Of a stretch of DNA of 64,000 nucleotides, positions 12,101 through 23,020 are shown one piece after another (within the stretch, counting starts at the first letter, position 1; each line of letters opens with the position of its first letter). Under the pieces are notes generated by a model, which saw only the letters and a program-made list of their open reading frames with translations, did no database searches and was not told the DNA's origin. Source of the stretch: Allacma fusca (taxonomy: Eukaryota; Arthropoda; Collembola; Symphypleona; Sminthuridae); contig OX359245.1 in NCBI GenBank assembly GCA_947179485.1, positions 46,239,067 through 46,303,066 on the forward strand. Reading direction: 5' to 3'. The translations under genes were made by a program, and so were the position numbers.

Positions 12101-12465
12101 ACTTTTACGGAAAGGGACACAGCTGGGCGCTTACGAAATTCATACAAAATCTCAGACTAGACAAACCAAGAATAAATGTTCAATGCAGAAACATTAATCT
12201 AAAAGCTATGACCTACCGTTGGAAACCAAAAAGCGGACCGATCGACGCATTATGTGCGTGCCTTAAAAATGCAGAAGACCGCTACCATATAATGTGCGAA
12301 TGTGAAGTTTACGAAGACATCAGAGCAAAGCACATCCCTGAAGCCGATAAGCTAAGACAACACGACTTTATCCAATATTTCCTACAAACAGAAGATGACC
12401 AGAGCCGAACAAAACGAGCCTATCTATTCTGGAAGGACGCAATAAAAATAAGAAATGGTACTTGA
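9169..12465 (+). CDS. LINE ORF2: endonuclease and reverse transcriptase
   Basis: Open from the codon directly after the ORF1 TGA to TGA 12463-12465, about 1098 codons. The apurinic-type endonuclease starts at F-W-N-V-N-G (9214-9231), with A-E-T-W, G-D-F-N-A-R (9604-9621) and S-D-H-M-P motifs. The reverse transcriptase contains Y-R-P-I-S-L, F-V-D-L-S-K-A-F-D and Y-A-D-D (11245-11256). A C-x-C-x8-H-x3-C-type cluster near 12250-12305 closes the protein. Together these carry out target-primed reverse transcription. There is no in-frame ATG before 9601, which lies inside the endonuclease G-D-F-N motif, so a conventional AUG start would destroy the nuclease. Readthrough of, or reinitiation at, the TGA is implied. 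Confidence 0.88.
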   Translation, partial: KAGRPQPAKIATSILFWNVNGIKRKLSLITNFLNNIKPNIFCLAETWTKENVIAEKLLPNYKCTTISATTNAKGGRPSGGTLVGVKTEILKPTKITFKNENYLELTIDEGNKLRVYFTYFPPPEEFDELVEEFLSNITTSNVILMGDFNARISATTPDNTSTNNMKITDHRNSEDKITNRRGKKMKRQLENQGLTILNGRTKGDETGNYTYVSQSGNSMIDLCLADNEAMNGILDLKVIEAHESDHMPILLLRQEEQTFGSNESSINRINWNKDLKKAFTRQIYIEREEIRTRVNGDIQQLSKEMYTYANQTGMKTTRRIGEIRHNAPKWFNQGCRKLKKKCNERLKVLRQNQGNQQLTTEYINARNQYKKHTSNSKLEYYTSLRNTIISSKNSTDFWKSLNIFRCNKRRCETTNLISNEAWENHYRNLFDGADSTPYRQKQTAHQPFHLHELNQALRKLSNNKSSGTDGIPNEIWKYLPLEFRPCLLECLNKCLANPIPDTWGEIIIAPIYKKGDKNSPCNYRPISLVNTIVKLFTMLLSMRLHTWIEKHKVLSESQAAYRKHRSCSDHLFVLNTLIQNALANQKKLYCLFVDLSKAFDSIKRKRLWDRLETLGVPAYILQKIQEIYSQAKAKIQTSGGYTNFMDVLNGVLQGETLSPTLFSIYIDEITELLVKSKVRGAKLLTTEVTILLYADDIVLTADSPADLQTQIGILSRFFSRNDLNINLEKTKVVIFGKGPVPTKKNKVMPMEFYYNGNVIEIASSYKYLGVEFHRNGKFHYHLKQTLLKTNAAVELLLNTTRSTKLNDIEIIMRLFNSLVTTIPLYGFPIWGMEFLDEMEKIQTKFLRRITGACNLTPGYVLRLETGSKSMRALIAKSIITTMYNSIFSENATAMASKCYRLLEAIEGDTNNRSQWRTLFKSIKLEEDFNKFTREYLKKNCDSLWRKIDLHSTNTDVEDMLKTESSRYIGLKTHVWREDFYGKGHSWALTKFIQNLRLDKPRINVQCRNINLKAMTYRWKPKSGPIDALCACLKNAEDRYHIMCECEVYEDIRAKHIPEADKLRQHDFIQYFLQTEDDQSRTKRAYLFWKDAIKIRNGT

Positions 12466-13055
12466 AGCTGGGAAGGTATTAGAAACACTTTCGAAGTACA
12501 GTTGCACCCACCCATGAGATTGGTACAAAACATGTAAGCCGAAAGGAAGTGTACGGGTAGCAGCCCATCAATAGCCTTCGACAAATGGTACCAACCTCAT
12601 GGGCGGGTACCAGACAAATAAGCAGGGATGTCGTAAGGCTGGGGCTGTTGGCGGGCTGAAACACGTATAACAGTAACTCACGACCTGGAGGCACTAATAT
12701 ATTTGTAAACCAATTTAATGTACTTGTATATTCTCTCGCAGCTAATACATCTGATATACCCGTAATCTATAAATAATTATCAACAATGTCTTATCTGGTA
12801 CTTGATGAATAAGTAGTACAATAATGAAGTGTAATGGAGAAAGACGTGTAGGTTTTTGACGGCCCTTGTTATAGCAGGGAACCTTTTTCACCTACACCAC
12901 AACACTTAGTAATGTTTTTCAATTTATTCTATTACCTTAAACAATTCACAATTCATTTACTCTAATTAAAACTATTCGATTTTTTGTAATTAATGCGATA
13001 ATAAGCGGGTTGTAAGGGCTAAGGCCAAATCGACCTTTAATAAATCTATCTATCT
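12466..13055 (+). other. LINE 3' untranslated region and (CTAT)n tail
   Basis: Non-coding; ends TAATAAATCTATCTATCTAT. AATAAA at 13039-13044 precedes the tetranucleotide tail that abuts the right target-site duplication. Confidence 0.8.
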
Positions 13056-13067
13056 ATAAGAAACACA
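13056..13067. repeat. Target-site duplication of LINE, right copy
   Basis: ATAAGAAACACA, identical to 6895-6906. Confidence 0.85.
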
Positions 13068-15819
13068 CCTTGAAGAATTGAACAGCTCCTGAATAAAAAT
13101 AACCCTAAAATATTGACTTACAAAGCACATGAAATAATGCATCAACATCCACGCCCCGAATAAAGTTTTAATATCAAATTTTATTCCAGCATTCATTTTT
13201 CCCAATGGTCCTGAGCCTTTTGCGTAAAGATCCCAAATGTTAAAATATTTGTCACCTTTCTCCCCTCTCTGTATAAAATGTGACCCGGACCTTTTCCCCC
13301 CAACAATCCCAACAATTACACATACATATGTAAATTTACGCTCACATTATACATAAAAATGGAAAGCTGGGAAGTTAGGGTCTTTTCTTCCAACGGAAAA
13401 AAAAACTGAGCTCGGAGGAGAAGTTAAACGCTAACGGAATTGTACATATTAAATTTTTGTAGGAAAGAAAAAAAAAGGAAGACATGAAAAGGAAAGGAGT
13501 GAGAGGAAAACGTCTTTTTTCTTCTTCTCTCAATTCTTTCTTTTTCTTTTTTTTTCTTCCTTACTCTTTACTAGATTTTATGGGTTGAAGGGGAAAACAT
13601 CATAAATTATCATGAATCACCTCATTTTTCAGGGGAGCTGGAGCCAGGGCTTGAGTGTTGGTCTGAACATCTGCATGCATAAAGTATGAAATACGTGACT
13701 ATTGAGAATATGAGTGGATTTCCACCGTTTCCGTTTCCTTCCGCTAAAAGAATCTTCAACTCCATCCATCCACTGAGTTCTTGGAATCCAGCCCCGCCAA
13801 AAACCATTGGAAGCATCAGCAACTCCTCAGGAATATTCCCAAGTTGGTTTTCTATCATTTTATTGTTTCCCTCTTTTACCCCCCTTTTCTGTTTCTTAAA
13901 CTGACGTTGTAGGATGGCTTGAATCATTTACCCGTTACTGTTTACTTTATGGCTCTCCTATAAAAACGTTCACACAGCTACAATTTTTGAGCTGATCCTA
14001 TAAAGAATATTTCAAGTACAAAATTTTCTAGCAAATTTTATTAGCAATTTTACAAAATTCAGTTTAGACACCTAGGAAAATATCTGGGGTTATCAGGGTC
14101 AAGAATTAAGAATTTAAAAAATGATACCCCTAATTTTTTAGATCATATTTTCAGGGATTAATTTCTTCTAAAAAAATTAACTTCTTCCAAAAATTTTTCT
14201 AATTCTGGTTGAGCGCAGTTTTAAATAAAGGTCTCAGGAAGTAAAATTTTAATGACCATTTTTTATGTTAACAGATCAAAAATCGAATATTTAATCCCTG
14301 GGCATATTTGTAAAGGACTTTTAATTTTTTAAATGTTTGGGACATTTTATATATATAAGGGCTTAATTTTGCTGAGTGTGAATTAAATTGACGAAGCTGT
14401 TTTTAGAGAAAGTGAGAATGTGAGCATAGGTTGAGCCACGCCGTATTTAAGGAAGCGGGAGTTCCTTTGGAAAACATAGGCTTGAGTCAACTCAATAAGA
14501 AAATGAACAGCTTCCTCCGTTTCCTCTCCCCTCCCTTCCCTTCATTTTATGGGCCTGGCCATTATGAGCCTAACCAAGTCAAAAAACTGTAGAGTGCGGA
14601 GAAACCATTTCTGAGGGAGCAATAACAATAATTGATTTCCACCCCTATAATTTCATTTGCTTATTTATCTTCCAAAGTAAGGGACTCCATTAAAAGTCTC
14701 CTTAGACTTTCATATTTGAAAATTACGTGAGCATAAGTCCTAATGGGACGTTATGACTCAGGATTTTAAGCGCTGGGACAGGAATCATAGTCGAGTCTTC
14801 TAGATGTTAAAACAATAAACATATTTGTTTTTTCATTGTATTTTATCTCTACAAATTTGACATAGCAAAAATTCCTCAAAATGACCTCAGTGGCGTGGAA
14901 CTTTGCATTATTTCATAAAATTTTCAAAATTAAAAATTATATCAACATGCCAACTCTATACAATCAGATTCTTGTTTAAACTTTTGGATAAATACATCCT
15001 GAAGATGTAATTTTAAGCATTGTGAGGTTTTTTACACTAAAAGTATCAGATTTCCGGGCATATGTACAAAATTTTTAGATGTATTTAGCAAATATGTTTT
15101 TCTATTCCAAATATCATGCTTTTGCAAGGAGAAAAAATTTACATTAAAGTTAACGGGAATGTGGTAATATTTTTTTGCTTTAAAAGGAAAAAATCCAATT
15201 TGAAGGTTTTTTTAAAGCTGTATAGATCCCTGAAATTAATTTTCAGTAAGAAAATACACTGCAAATGGAAATATTTGAACGCTCCGAATCGGTAAAAACA
15301 ATAAAATCCCATGCTGCAATTACTTTCATTTTTACTCCAGAGATGGCTCATGTGGTCCGGAAAAGGATGAGAAATATCAGGAAAATAGGAAAAAAGAGGA
15401 GCTATTGGACCCTATCTCTAGCATAGTTTTAGCATGAAGGAAATGAGTACTTCCCATATGGGAAATACTTTTCAGGGGGGAAATAACAAGCAAGTGGATG
15501 TGGGCAGAGCGGAAAAATTCACCCCGAAAAAATTTACATCTTCCCGATACTTATCTCCCTACAAATGGGCCATTGTAAGTACACCATATAGATAAGGCTA
15601 TTGGGGAAGATACGGGAACTTGAGAGCCAGGGATGAGAGAGCAGGAGAAGTGATCTGGAATGAAATCTGGAATGTGAACAAATAAACAAGATTTATGAGC
15701 GAAACAAGGCAGCTGATTTACTCCTTGTAGCTCCCCGTACATGTACTTAGGAAGGGCTAAGAAGCAAGAAGATATTCAATGGGAAGCTCCACGTTCGCTA
15801 AGAAACAATGCCAAAACTC
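13068..15819. other. AT-rich stretch without a supported gene
   Basis: Contains polypyrimidine/polypurine runs (13500-13570) and one stretch around 13686-13904 open on both strands over about 220-300 bases (minus 13622-13927, plus 13686-13904). Neither frame shows a recognisable domain. It could be an exon of an unseen gene but I cannot support that. Confidence 0.4.
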
Positions 15820-16570
15820 CGATGGATTTTTAGCACAATACAAAATGATTTATTTTTTTCACAGGAAATCCTCAGTGCAAAAATGCTATTTAATTACATG
15901 CAAAAATAAGAGGTGTCTACGATCACGCTATGCAACTCAATGCAAAATGCTCAATTATCGTACGCAATGTCTCTAAATCCAAAATTTTTCATGTAGTGTC
16001 GTTATTTAAATGCAAAATGTTCCATATACACCAAGTTTCACTAAATGCAAAACGATCTAAATGCACAGTTGTATAAAGTGCAGTGCATGACAAAATGATC
16101 TGCGTGAAGTTTTTTTCATGCAAAATGTTCCAAGTGCAGTTTTTTACTAAATTCAAAATAATTCATTTGCAATTTTACATTACATGCAAAAGGTTCTACA
16201 AGGATTTGAACTAAATGCAAAATGATCTAAATGCATGTATACAAAAATCCAAATGGGGTATAAGTTTCTGAAATTTTAATTGGAAAATGATCACAGTCAA
16301 CGCAATATTACAAGCAAATTGTCTTGCAACATTTTTCTTCAATGCAAAATGATCCAAGTGAACGAAATATTACAAGCTGCATTTAGCCCATTTTGCATTT
16401 ATAAAAGCAAAAATCTTCCCTATTTTACATTGAAGCAACATTCTATAGTCTTACTTATTTCCCAAAATATTATTCCTGGTGAAGAGGAGAAAAAGGCATG
16501 TAAATTTTATTTGGCCCCTTTTGCCTTTAAAAATATTTTCATCTGTTATTTTTTGCGTGCAATGTAAAAT
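15820..16570. repeat. Dispersed TGCAAAAT-type degenerate repeat
   Basis: About a dozen copies of a motif near ATGCAAAATGATCnAA, spaced irregularly (for example near 15940, 16008, 16037, 16121, 16215, 16341). Many are followed by TC and by a second TGCA. The motif resembles the POU/octamer core ATGCAAAT. It may be a decayed minisatellite or a binding-site cluster; the sequence alone does not decide. Confidence 0.5.
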
Positions 16571-17769
16571 GGAGCCTCAGCTCAAATTGCCTCTTCACCC
16601 CGGAACAAGTAGAAAAATATACTTTTGTAAAGGAGCATTTATGAGTAGATTGTATCTACGTACATATGTACATATTTATCCACAAATAAGAAAAACACTA
16701 AAATATTTCCCCCCAACACCAAATGTTCAATTGCAAAGACAAACGAGTGTATATCTGTGAAGAGATAGGTTACCTTGTGTACATATGTACACGTGTGCAT
16801 TTTAAAGGGAGAGAAAAAACATGAGAGAGAGAGAGCAAGAGGCGATGGGCAGTAAGCAATTTTCTGAGCCGTAGCTCCGATTGTTTCCCTCTCCGTTGTG
16901 ATTTATTGTTATCGCCACAAATGTCCGTGTTTTTTTCTATAGAAATGATGCTGATCCAGATTTTGATATTCCCTTGGAAAATGCTCTGCATTGGGGAAAA
17001 TATGAGAGGGTATTTCTGTCTATGTGTTTTGGCGGATAATAATAAAAGTATGACTCAACATGAATAAATCCAGTTTTTACTTGGAGCCAATCTCGATAAT
17101 TGAATTATTAGACTAAGTGGATGACAAAAGTGTATGGTGTGTATAGGAAGGAGATATAAAAATTTTCGCGGGAGATTTGAAATGGGATTTTGGACATGTA
17201 TCCACTTGGAAATTGGCTAGTAGATTGAATTGAGTAAATAAAGGAAGAACTGTAATGGGAAAAGTTTGTTTTCTCTTCAGTACATTTTCTTATATCTTTT
17301 TCTTACTTTTCCCCTTCTTCCTCTGTTCCTGTTGTACACTGGGCTTGGGAAAATTTCCACGGAAATTCTTACACACTTTTGGGGCTCACGTTTGGGGCTA
17401 TGAACAGGATCAAGTAATACTGGACGAGTTTGAAGGGCAGGTAAAATTGGAGGAGATTTTACGGGGGTGGTTATAGAAATGTGGGGATTTTGGATTGAAC
17501 TTGAAAGCGGGGTTTAGTTTAGGGTTCAAAATTGAGATTAATTTTGTGGGGTGAATTATTATGGCGGTGATAATTTCCATAAAGCTCAGGCGGAATTTAA
17601 TTTTGCGTTTAGTTCAAGTGTTGATTAAAAGTTAATTTGGGGGTCTGGTTCAAGTTTAACGTAAATTGAGTTGGAGTCAAGTTTCCGGTAAAATTTCGAG
17701 CTTAGTTTTGATTCAAATTAGTGTCAGCTTCTTCGATAATTTTCTAGTTGCAATGTGTTTAAAATTCAT
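16571..17769. other. Stretch without a supported gene
   Basis: AT-rich sequence with short GA and pyrimidine runs and palindromic ACATATGT motifs near 16667 and 16780. No gene, RNA gene or transposon end recognised. Confidence 0.45.
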
Positions 17770-18232
17770 CAAGTTCAAGTTCATTTCAAATTCAAGTATC
17801 AGTCAAGTTCAAGTTTATTTCAAATTCAAGTATCAGTCAAGTTCAAGTTTATTTCAAATTCAAGTATCAGTCAAGTTCAAGTTTATTTCAAATTCAAGTA
17901 TCAGTCAAGTTCAAGTTTATTTCAAATTCAAGTATCAGTCAAGTTCAAGTTTATTTCAAATTCAAGTATCAGTCAAGTTCAAGTTTATTTCAAATTCAAG
18001 TATCAGTCAAGTTCAAGTTTATTTCAAATTCAAGTATCAGTCAAGTTCAAGTTTATTTCAAATTCAAGTATCAGTCAAGTTCAAGTTTATTTCAAATTCA
18101 AGTATCAGTCAAGTTCAAGTTTATTTCAAATTCAAGTATCAGTCAAGTTCAAGTTTATTTCAAATTCAAGTATCAGTCAAGTTCAAGTTTATTTCAAATT
18201 CAAGTATCAGTCAAGTTCAAGTTTATTTTCAA
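17770..18232. repeat. 34-bp minisatellite, about 13 near-identical copies
   Basis: Unit CAAGTTCAAGTTTATTTC + AAATTCAAGTATCAGT (34 bp), almost perfectly repeated. Because 34 is one more than a multiple of three and the unit has no stop in any forward register, long forward frames (for example 17666-18253 and 17755-18288) run through it and repeat the same 34-residue pattern out of phase. These frames are by-products of the repeat, not genes. Confidence 0.95.
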
Positions 18233-18540
18233 TTAAAGTTTTTGTCAATTTGAAGTATATTTTAAAATTCAAGTTTTTGTCAATTTGAAGTATATTTTAA
18301 AATTCAAGTTTTTGTCAATTTGAAGTATATTTTAAAATTCAAGTTTTTGTCAATATTAAGTTTATTTCAAATTAAAATTTTTATCAAGTTCAAGTTTTGA
18401 TAAAGTCGCCGTTTTGATCAAGTTCAAGTTTTGATAAAGTCGATGTTTTGATCAAGTTCAAGTTTTGATAAAGTCGATGTTTTGATCAAGTCGATGTTTT
18501 GATCAAGTTCAAGTTTTGTTGATCAAGTGTAAGTTTTGAC
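18233..18540. repeat. Diverged 34-35-bp repeat blocks next to the minisatellite
   Basis: Two further blocks with the same period: about four copies of a 35-bp unit around TTCAAGTTTTTGTCAATTTG (18233-18370), and about three of a 34-bp unit around GATCAAGTTCAAGTTTTG with AAAGTCGATGTT (18410-18530). All share a CAAGTTCAAGTTT core with the main array, so the three blocks probably derive from one ancestral unit. Confidence 0.8.
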
Positions 18541-20952
18541 CAAGTTCAACTTTAGGCTCAATTCAAATTTTGATCAAATTTCAAGTCTACAACACATGTT
18601 CAAGTTTAAATCGAGTTCAAGTTTACATGTTCAACTCAAGCCCAAGACAAACTCAAAACCAGCCTAAAGATTCAAAGTCAGATTCAATTGTGATTCCTGA
18701 ACCCGACCACGTCCCCTCCCCTAAGTAACATGTGTTTCGTCTTAAAAGAGAAAGGTCTTGGTTAAGTAAGAGAGGAAATCCGTCGGACCAAAAGGTAAAG
18801 ATTTCAAAGGGTTGCGTAAAGTTGTAACCCAAAGGAGATTAGTTGTTTCTCTGGACATACGTTCTCTCTCCATTAGAGCTCCATCCCATAACATAACACA
18901 TAGTACCAGGATTTATCTGACTAAAGGCTTTCTCATTCCTTTCTTTTTACACAGAGAGAGTCAGACACACACACACACAGAGAAACAGGTAAGTCTCTCA
19001 AAGCTTGTTTCGCTCTCTCCAACTCCGTCACTCTCCTCGGAGCGTTTGTTTGTCTTTGGGATATAGAATAAAAGGAACGTGTGAGACACTAAAAATTTCA
19101 AACTGGCTCTTTTGTCGGATTTCCCAAAATAAATAGAATTCCAAAGGAAAGCAGAAACAAAAATAGTACTTCGTGCTCCGCGGAGATTGTTTTCCGAACA
19201 GACCCTTTTCAACATTTCCCTTTTATATTTTTCATGTTTACAGCTCCAAAAAAACAAGAGGAACAAGGAATTTCAAAGGACTTGTGTACTCATTCCCTAT
19301 ACATATATTCCAACAGCGTTTGTACAAGGGTACCCTCAATTATTACCCCACCTTCAGCCCCATTTAAATTCTCCTCATAAAAAATACTTATTTCCACATT
19401 TGACAAAGAATTTACTGGAAAATTATTTTTAAAAAATCCACATTGACCCAGGACAATTTTTTGGTTAACGGGGTCAAATTCCCAAAGAAAATGCCTTTTT
19501 TTTGAATTTTCATGTTAACGTTTTAAGCCCAATTTTAATTGCAATTTTCTAAGAAATTTTATTTAATTTCTTTAAAATTTACATCAGAGACCTAGGACAT
19601 TATTTTCTGTAACAGGAGTCAAAATTGCTAAAAATTTCTGAGATTTCTATACTTTTTCATTTTGAAGATGACATTTTCAATAGGGCAAATTTCGGGAAAT
19701 TCTAAATATAAATTTCTTCAAAATATATGGGAAATTGATATTTTTGACAATTTTCCTGGTTTGGGGTATAAACAGTGCGGGAAATATTTTGGGTTACGCT
19801 GCATGAAAAGTGTGCACTCATATCCTTCATACATTATGTAGATCTCGTCTCTTGCTTTTTTGACTTGATAGCGTGGCATAAAATGACATTCTCCCAGCAA
19901 TTTATGACTCCTCCACCCTCCCAAGCACTCACTCGATCTCGAAACACTAAATATATATAAGTTCAAGGAGGTTGGGTAATGATACGGGGGAAGTTAGTCA
20001 AGTGGAGGGTCCCATACTTTATAACTCCAAAGACTCTCTGAACACCTTATGAATAAATATTACGAAAGGGGGAATTTTAAAGCGGAATTTCACAAAATAC
20101 CTCTCTCCCCAACAATCCCCTTCCTTTTATGAAGTGCAGGGGACAATTAAATATTTCAATGTACTTCTTATGATACTGCAGTAGAAGATAGGACAAGCAC
20201 TGGAAACGTGTAGATATACGTCCAGCTGTTCTTTCTGTGCAGCTTTTGTACGTGCAGCCGTAAAATGGGTAAAATATTGAAGACATTAAATTTCATGGGG
20301 AATTTTCCCCAAATATTTTTACTCGTATTAAAAATTATTTTACACGGTTCGGATCGTTACGGCCCCAGCAGATTAGAAAGCGTGCACTGTTGTAGACACT
20401 CTACGAGGGTTTTATCTTGAATTTTATTTGTCCATGTTTTCCATCGTCCCATACATTGATTCGCACTATTCAGCCGTATGATCACATACAAATTTTCATA
20501 CTAAAAAAATTCCCTCCAAACGTCAAATTTTAAAAAATTTCAATAGATTTCAAAATCCCTGTTTACAAAATAATTTGCTTGAAAGGCGCCAATAGTTTTG
20601 AAATTCAGTGACTCCGTGCAAAAAGTTGAAAGAGTTCCTCATTGGTTAAATTTTCTTAATTCAGATTTTGTTTACAAGATAGGTCAAAACTTCGGTGTTT
20701 ATGAACCCATTACTTTCAAAAATTTACAGGTAATTATCTACAAATCCGCTATGAAATCCTGCACAAAAAAATATCTACAATTTTGTAACTTTATTAGAGT
20801 TTTGAGAATCTAGATGCTTAAAGCCATTTGAGTGCCCTGCGTATGTATGAATATCATTATGTGTATAAATATTGCATACAATTTTTGCGAATACTTGAGT
20901 TGTTTCAGAAATTTTTAGTCAAGAAATTTTGGGCTGAAAAACATAAATGACG
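18541..20952. other. Stretch without a supported gene
   Basis: Includes a short (CA)n at 18966-18980 and otherwise AT-rich unique sequence. About 20590-20790 is similar to 53011-53140, downstream of the intact receptor gene, and so marks the edge of the segmental duplication. Confidence 0.5.
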
Positions 20953-21493
20953 TTAATATAAAATCAGCATATTTGCTGTGCATCCTAAAACCATTTGACA
21001 TACCGCAAGGACTATTTCCTTATCAAGGTAGTACATCGACCCGAAATGGAATTTTAGCAGAGTTTAAAATTTTACGGTCCATTTTTCCTTGTTTGCAATG
21101 TTGTTCCAAAAGATGTAAGGATCTTAAGTGAAAATCTCGTAGTTTGCTAAACAGAACGGACAAAACGACAAGGCTCATGAATGCAGATAGATTGATAGAC
21201 AACATTGGCAGTATGAACAAGAGCACATATAAACCCAGGAACATCATAACTGAAGCGAAACTGTTTGTGAAGTATGCTTGGAAAATCGTTCCCACAAGTT
21301 GTGCCTTCCAGCTATACGGATCCGAAAACAGGGATGATATCTGCTCAGGAGATGCTGGCCGGAAAATACATAGCATCGGGAAGACGAATAAATTAAAAGA
21401 CCATGAAATATGAATTGTCTTACAAAGCCCCTCACAAATTTTGTTCTCCTTCGGCTTGAGCCAGACCTTTTCGCTGAAGTTGTCTGCAATCAT
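20953..21493 (-). pseudogene. Chemoreceptor pseudogene A (exon 2 fused to exon 3 remnant)
   Basis: Read on the minus strand, 21493 downward matches exon 2 of the receptor at 53254-55500 (D-N-F-S-E-K, F-R-P-A-S-P-E-Q, D-P-Y-S-W-K-A). It then jumps directly into the middle of exon 3 (L-R-S-L-H-L-L-E-Q), so the intron and the first half of exon 3 are deleted. Near 21060 the frame is shifted: the expected F-x-F-G-S-M-Y-Y motif is readable only in another frame, continuing to the ancestral stop at 20953-20955. No exon 1 is found upstream. This is a decayed member of the local receptor array. Confidence 0.8.
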
Positions 21494-21709
21494 AGGAACA
21501 GAAAAATTCTTCTTAAATTCTTAAAAGTTAATTTCAAAAATGTTTTTACATCGGAAAATCCATGTGGATTACCTCCATGCTAGGACATAGACCAATGTTA
21601 TGTGCAATCCAATGGACATTTTACACACCTGATGTTTAGCATACCTAGTATTTTTGTTATGTGATTCTTTTTTAATTTTTGGAACTAACTTTGTGAACAA
21701 GTCTCACCG

Positions 21710-21884
21710 AAAATCACGAATTTTTTAATATTTTTAAATAGCGGGTATTGTATTACCCGGGTGAAATGCCCGGACGTCATTAGCACGAAGATAACCTAAC
21801 GCCTAACAAGTATGAAAAAATTTTGCTGCAGTGGAAATCACGAATTCTTTAATATTTTTGAATATCGGGTATTGTATTACCCGG
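21710..21884. repeat. Two-copy direct repeat with palindrome CGGGTATTGTATTACCCG
   Basis: A roughly 50-bp module (TCACGAATT...TTTAATATTTTT...CGGGTATTGTATTACCCGG) occurs at about 21710-21761 and again at 21836-21884, 122 bp apart. Each copy ends in a near-perfect palindrome. No known site class is recognised. Confidence 0.6.
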
Positions 21885-21969
21885 TTCCAGTACCCGCCGA
21901 ATATTTGCATTAACAGTGAAGCAACAGACTATAAGCCATAAGTGGGTGTGCATTTTGTTTGGTCCTAAT

Positions 21970-22043
21970 TGATAATAATATCAAAAATCAGAAATTTCGA
22001 AAAAATATGTGCCACTTTGACCCGTTGTAGCTGACGCCACAGT
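21970..22043. mobile_element. Right-end fragment of the TAGGGTGGCGTCAGC element
   Basis: Ends with a diverged GCTGACGCCAC terminus followed by the flank shared by other copies (CTCAAATTATCGCGTAG). The left part is missing. It sits upstream of the first peptide unit, as copies at 27.6, 42.5 and 50.3 kb do for theirs. Confidence 0.5.
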
Positions 22044-22583
22044 ACGCGAAACCTCAAATTATCGCGTAGCCATGATTTTTGTTATACACATTACATAATT
22101 GTGTATCTCTGAGAACATAAACCGTATTCTACGTTATTCATCCAAGATAAACACATTCAAATATCTACATATGTACACAAATTACGCTGAAACTTCGCCC
22201 CCTGGTGACTTATCACACAGTGTTGATCACAGATGATTTTTATTACAATGAAGATTTCTATCCCCTTTAAAACCCATACAATTTTCTGAAACACCCAGTC
22301 TGGAATTTGCTGTATTTGGACTATTCGTATGAACGTATGACTGTGACTGTTAGTACTTTAACTTCAGAAGTCAGGAAAATAGTATCGTTTTAAATTCCAT
22401 GACAGATTTAATCCCGAAAAATTAGTAAAATTTTAATTATTCAATTTTTATCAAGGGCTCAGATTTGCGAGAATTTACAATTTGGCAATTTATTTTCTTA
22501 GGGCAATTTAATTTCTAGATTATAAAAGGGATATTTTACGGGGATCCTCCTCACGGAATGCTTTTGACGAGGGAGTCCACGTA

Positions 22584-22664
22584 TTATTTATCTGGAGAAG
22601 CTGAAGGTCCAGGAAGAAGTTTGTAGTCGTCTGAAGTTATGTGCCTTTCGGGAAGCGCAATAAC
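22584..22664 (-). other. Conserved downstream frame of peptide unit 1
   Basis: On the minus strand a frame containing A-L-P-E-R-H-I-T-S-D-D-Y-K-L-L-P-G runs to a TAA at 22584-22586. The same frame is readable beside all four peptide genes and several differences are synonymous. It may be a further exon or an old coding remnant; no consistent splice donor joins it to exon 2. Confidence 0.4.
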
Positions 22665-22686
22665 TACAATAGGTAATTATCAGGTC

Positions 22687-22934
22687 TCATATCACCTGGA
22701 AGGGAGGTGGTCCAATAACGCCTTTTCCTTGTATATCAATTCCTTTCCCTTGTATATCAATTCCTTTCCCATGTAGCTCCCTGTCCCCTAAGACCTGGAA
22801 ATTCCCAATAGCACAATGTACCTTAGCACATGGAAATATCATATAAAATTTTAATACCAATGTTTTTTCTAAGTTCAAAAGTTTACCTGCAAAACGCAGA
22901 GGCCGACAGCAACGAGAATAGCGAAAAATTTCAT
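22687..22934 (-). CDS. Small secreted peptide, copy 1 (two exons)
   Basis: Exon 1 is 22934-22887 and encodes a 16-residue hydrophobic leader starting M-K-F-F-A-I-L-V-A-V-G-L-C, a clear signal peptide core. Intron 22886-22822 (65 bp, GTAAAC...CTAAG, phase 0). Exon 2 is 22821-22687; total 60 residues. The mature part carries V-L-G-D-R-E-L-H-G and two copies of G-K-G-I-D-I-Q before a Pro-rich tail, so the core motif is duplicated in this copy. An alternative acceptor 27 bases further in (TTTCCAG) is also in frame. A TATA box lies about 90 bp upstream. Function unknown; secretion is inferred from the leader. Confidence 0.65.
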
Positions 22935-23020
22935 GTTGGTTCAAGACTTTTGGAACTTGTGATTGTACTGGATCTTCAAGTAGAATTGTCTTTTGAATGT
23001 TGTAGTTAAGTCAGTGTGCT

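Larger units (their letters stand above)
6907..13055 (+). mobile_element. Full-length non-LTR retrotransposon (LINE)
   Basis: A 6.15-kb element with a 1.24-kb 5' untranslated region, ORF1 (8146-9168), ORF2 (from 9169), a 590-bp 3' untranslated region with AATAAA at 13039-13044, and a short (CTAT)n tail. The perfect 12-bp flanking duplication and two uninterrupted frames indicate a recent, possibly still active insertion. The apurinic-type endonuclease, LINE reverse transcriptase with YADD and a C-terminal Cys/His cluster point to the Jockey/CR1/I superclade. The exact clade needs a tree. Confidence 0.9.

Noticed and set aside
13622..13927. Open frames on both strands over the same about 300 bp
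   Set aside because: Neither strand shows a known domain or convincing paired splice sites, so kept only as a note.
17666..18288. 195- and 177-codon frames
   Set aside because: Both are translations of the 34-bp minisatellite in different registers.
22687..22944. Single-exon reading of the peptide loci beginning M-N-Q-H-E
   Set aside because: That frame runs through the 65-bp intron. The leader encoded by ATG 22934 with canonical GT-AG splicing explains the locus better, and the same holds for all four copies.
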